Below are positions 61,625 to 64,000 of a DNA stretch of 64,000 nt, in pieces. Source of the DNA: Saprospiraceae bacterium (lineage in GTDB: Bacteria > Bacteroidota > Bacteroidia > Chitinophagales > Saprospiraceae); contig JADJXG010000001.1 in NCBI GenBank assembly GCA_016715965.1, positions 3,229,501 to 3,293,500 of the forward strand. Reading direction: 5' to 3'. The translations under genes and the position numbers were made by a program. The notes beneath the pieces are model-generated. The model saw only the letters and a program-made list of their open reading frames with translations, made no database searches and had not been told where the DNA came from. How positions within the stretch are numbered: the stretch's first letter is position 1; every line of letters begins with the position of its first letter.

Positions 61625-62566
61625 CTAGGATTGCGGAAGATTATCATATACTTTCATCATACTGGCAACTTCTGCAGCGGATTGATTAAGAAGGTCTTTT
61701 TCGGCTGAGTCTAACTTGAGATCAATAATTCTTTCAATTCCGTTTCTCCCCAACACAACAGGGACTCCTACAAATACATTGCTCAGGTCGTATTCGCCAT
61801 TTAGCATTGCGCAGCAGGGAAATATTCTTTTCTCATCTTTCAAAATTGCTTCCACCATTTGGGCAGCAGCAGCTCCAGGTGCATACCAAGCAGATGTACC
61901 CATGAGTTTTACCAACTCACCACCACCATATTTGGTCCTTTCGACAATTTGGTGCAAGCTAGCTTCATCAAGAAATTCAGTTACTGGAATTCCTGAAACA
62001 GTGGTAAATCTTGGCAACGGGACCATTGAGTCGCCATGACCGCCCATCAATAATGCCTGTATATCTTTGGGTGACACCCCAATTGCTTCAGCCAAGAAAG
62101 CGCGGTATCGTGCTGTATCCAATATTCCTGCCATGCCAAATACCCTTTTAGAATTCAGACCACTTACCTTATAGGCTGCGTACGTCATCACATCCAAGGG
62201 ATTGGAAACCACGATTATAATTGGATTATTAGAATACTTTAATGCCTCTTTGGTAACAGAATTCACAATGCCTGCATTGGTAGAAATTAAATCATCTCTG
62301 CTCATTCCAGGTTTGCGCGGCAGGCCGGCTGTAATCACAATGACATCAGAATCCTTTGTTAAAGCATAATCATCTGTGCCTGTTATTCTTGTAGAATAAT
62401 AATCCACGGGAGCCTGTTGCCAGGAATCAAGGGCTTTGCCTTGAGCCATTTCTGCCTTAATGTCAACGAGTACAATTTCCTTTACAAAATCTTTATGGGC
62501 TAAAACATTTGCAACTGTTGCCCCAACATTTCCTGCCCCGATGACGGTAACTTTATTCATATTCAA
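61625..62566 (-). CDS. mdh: malate dehydrogenase
   Basis: A 313-residue NAD-dependent enzyme of the lactate/malate dehydrogenase family, interconverting malate and oxaloacetate in the TCA cycle. It has the Rossmann loop VTVIGAGNVGATVAN (residues 5-19) and the Asp of VLVDIKAE for NAD. The malate-type substrate loop is LPRKPGMSRDDL (two Arg), with VVSNPLDVMTYAAYK and the catalytic His in LLMGGHGDSMVPLPRF. These features fit MDH rather than LDH. A full TAnnTTTG box (TAGTTTTG, minus strand 62595-62588) lies 21 bases before the start. It is divergent from the M43-type protease. Confidence 0.96.
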   Translation of the reverse strand: MNMNKVTVIGAGNVGATVANVLAHKDFVKEIVLVDIKAEMAQGKALDSWQQAPVDYYSTRITGTDDYALTKDSDVIVITAGLPRKPGMSRDDLISTNAGIVNSVTKEALKYSNNPIIIVVSNPLDVMTYAAYKVSGLNSKRVFGMAGILDTARYRAFLAEAIGVSPKDIQALLMGGHGDSMVPLPRFTTVSGIPVTEFLDEASLHQIVERTKYGGGELVKLMGTSAWYAPGAAAAQMVEAILKDEKRIFPCCAMLNGEYDLSNVFVGVPVVLGRNGIERIIDLKLDSAEKDLLNQSAAEVASMMKVYDNLPQS

Positions 62567-62587
62567 TCGTTATTAGATAAATCGGCG

Positions 62588-62595
62588 CAAAACTA
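62588..62595 (-). promoter_or_regulatory. TAnnTTTG -7 box upstream of mdh
   Basis: Minus strand TAGTTTTG, 21 bases before the mdh ATG. A TTG lies 14 bases upstream, closer than the usual spacing. Confidence 0.45.
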
Positions 62596-62630
62596 CTTAG
62601 ATGTTTGGTCAAGTTGTTGTATTTTTGTGT

Positions 62631-62638
62631 TATATTTG
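62631..62638 (+). promoter_or_regulatory. TAnnTTTG -7 box upstream of the M43-type protease
   Basis: TATATTTG, 18 bases before the ATG at 62657, with TTTG at 62604-62607 as a possible -33 element (23-bp gap). A second match, TATTTTTG, lies at 62620-62627. Confidence 0.45.
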
Positions 62639-62656
62639 AAATTAATTAAACTTAAA

Positions 62657-64000
62657 ATGATTAAAAAATTCACATTTTCAATTTTTGCTCTTTGGAGCAT
62701 CGTGTTATTCTCTCAGGAAAAGCCAATCGGTTTTTGCGGAACTAGTATTGAAGATCAAAGAGTTATTCTCGACAGAATGTTCAAAAATAGGGAAGAAATG
62801 GGCTTGCTCTCACAAAGAACCGGAGCCATTCGATATATTCCAGTCAATTATCACCTTGCTGCCAACGCGGATGGTTCAGGAAGATTGAGAATTGCAAATG
62901 TTTTCATTAATTTATGCGCCATAAATCGATTGTTTGAGCCCCTTGAAATTCAATTTTACCTTAGACACATTAACTTTGTTAACAATTTTGCTCTGTATGA
63001 TGATCCAATTAGTCAAATAGGTACGGCCTGGTGCAATAGCCTGGCGAATAACAATCGAAATGCAGTCAACATCATTTGCGCCCGGGTAGCCAATAAAAAT
63101 GAAACAGGCGTTTTGGCTTTTTATAGCCCTTCTGGAGATTACATAGTTTCAGGAAACTCTTCCGTAAATTCAAATGGTACAACCCTTGCACATGAGATCG
63201 GTCATTTTTTTAGTTTGGCTCACACTTTTTATGGCTGGGAATCCACTCGATATACCTGTAACACACCGACACCCAATACAGTATTTATAAATAATCAACC
63301 CGTTCAGGTAGAATACGTTGATCCTACTAAGAGGATAAACGGTCAATTGGTTTGCAAGTTAGCCGCTGATGGCTTCTGTGATACACCTGCGGACTATAAT
63401 CTTGGCTTTGGATGGGCCGGAGGTTGTGTATATAATGGTTGTGCGGTTGATCCAGACAACCAACCATTGGATCCGGATGAGCGCAATATGATGAGTTATT
63501 TCTTGAGTTGTCTTCAAAATTTTTCAACGGAACAGATTGCAGCCATCAATAGGGATTACAATAGTAGTCAGAGAAATTACCTAAAAGCTGCTTACAATCC
63601 TCTTCCTTCCTTGACTTCAGAAATAAGTATAGTTTCTCCTTTGGATCAATCCATTACGGAAGGTTTCAATCAGGTCAAATTTGAATGGGCTGCTGTACCC
63701 AATGCAACCCATTACTTCGTTGAATATGGCGAAAGCTCCTTAACCGTCAAAAATGTTAGTTTTATCACTAGACGGACAGATACCACTTTGACCAACCTGC
63801 TCGCAAACAAAAGATATGCCTGGCGAGTTTTTGCTTACAATAGCACAAATTTTTGCCACAATATCATGAATCCAATTAGCTTCACAACTGGAAAATTTGC
63901 AGTTTCCAATAATGACATTTTGCAAGACATCCACAACATTGACTGGTATTCTGTAGGAGGCAATCAGCTTCAATTTAACATAAATGCAAGACAATCTGCA
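62657..64000 (+). CDS. secreted M43-type (cytophagalysin/pappalysin-like) metalloprotease, 3' end cut
   Basis: The frame is open from ATG 62657 to the window end (448 codons) with no stop. Signal peptide at about residues 1-19 (ends LFSQ). The zinc motif is HEIGHFFSLAHTF (H179, E180, H183, H189), followed by a Met-turn region with NMMSYFLSC, as in the metzincin-like M43 family; the usual Gly of HExxHxxGxxH is Ser here. Cys-rich stretches (YTCNTPTP, GFCDTPADYN) fit the family. After residue ~320 a fibronectin III-like domain follows (VKFEWAAVPNATHYFVEYGE). A T9SS sorting domain is expected beyond the edge but not seen. It probably digests extracellular protein. Confidence 0.88.
   Translation, partial: MIKKFTFSIFALWSIVLFSQEKPIGFCGTSIEDQRVILDRMFKNREEMGLLSQRTGAIRYIPVNYHLAANADGSGRLRIANVFINLCAINRLFEPLEIQFYLRHINFVNNFALYDDPISQIGTAWCNSLANNNRNAVNIICARVANKNETGVLAFYSPSGDYIVSGNSSVNSNGTTLAHEIGHFFSLAHTFYGWESTRYTCNTPTPNTVFINNQPVQVEYVDPTKRINGQLVCKLAADGFCDTPADYNLGFGWAGGCVYNGCAVDPDNQPLDPDERNMMSYFLSCLQNFSTEQIAAINRDYNSSQRNYLKAAYNPLPSLTSEISIVSPLDQSITEGFNQVKFEWAAVPNATHYFVEYGESSLTVKNVSFITRRTDTTLTNLLANKRYAWRVFAYNSTNFCHNIMNPISFTTGKFAVSNNDILQDIHNIDWYSVGGNQLQFNINARQSA

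Overview
The window looks like a piece of a Bacteroidota chromosome, most likely a Saprospiria/Saprospiraceae-type bacterium. Evidence: giant secreted proteins built from HYR, Ig/PKD-like and dockerin-like modules that end in a type IX secretion (T9SS) sorting domain; many short lipoproteins; SprB-like repeats; TAnnTTTG-type promoter boxes; and starts without clear Shine-Dalgarno sequences. The assignment is inferred from gene content only. No rRNA, CRISPR array, transposase, integrase or phage gene was seen.

Layout. 1-2600: the 5' part of a TonB-like gene running off the left edge, a small membrane protein, an HMG-CoA-lyase-type enzyme and a GNAT acetyltransferase. 2700-31214: a tandem array of three giant T9SS cargo genes (11.7, 7.2 and 8.9 kb). 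Each has a different N-terminal head (beta-helix plus Ig-like; glycine-rich; M36 metallopeptidase plus glycine-rich) joined to an almost identical tail of about 1,820 residues, with its own leader and the same terminator hairpin. The first copy carries a one-base deletion in a C run. 31245-42759: oligopeptidase B, a MATE transporter, smc (also split by a one-base deletion, in an A run), a quinone-oxidoreductase-like enzyme, a phosphoesterase, a membrane/coiled-coil protein pair and gpsA. 42892-49783: a lipoprotein and outer-membrane-protein pair, two methyltransferases, and a propeller-SprB-OmpA fusion. 49922-53152: a cell-envelope block (LysM protein, two unrelated L,D-transpeptidases) and tRNA-Ala(GGC). 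53153-64000: dnaK, a lipoprotein, panB-mltG, a lipoprotein, tilS, a secreted protein, a peroxiredoxin-like protein, mdh, and the start of an M43-type metalloprotease running off the right edge.

Most genes are ordinary housekeeping. The unusual part is the three-gene array. The heads and tails differ in base composition, and the tails are almost identical even at synonymous positions. Sequence differences between the copies are arranged as a mosaic, which implies recent duplication with ongoing gene conversion. The tail carries both a dockerin-like and a cohesin-like segment just before the sorting domain. This suggests a surface scaffold in which different functional heads share one anchoring and assembly tail; that role is inference.

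The only stretch over 300 bases without a protein gene is 52851-53152, which holds the tRNA and a 17-bp perfect hairpin behind dnaK. The gaps at 14495-14752 and 21905-22150 hold the array terminators and AT-rich leaders.
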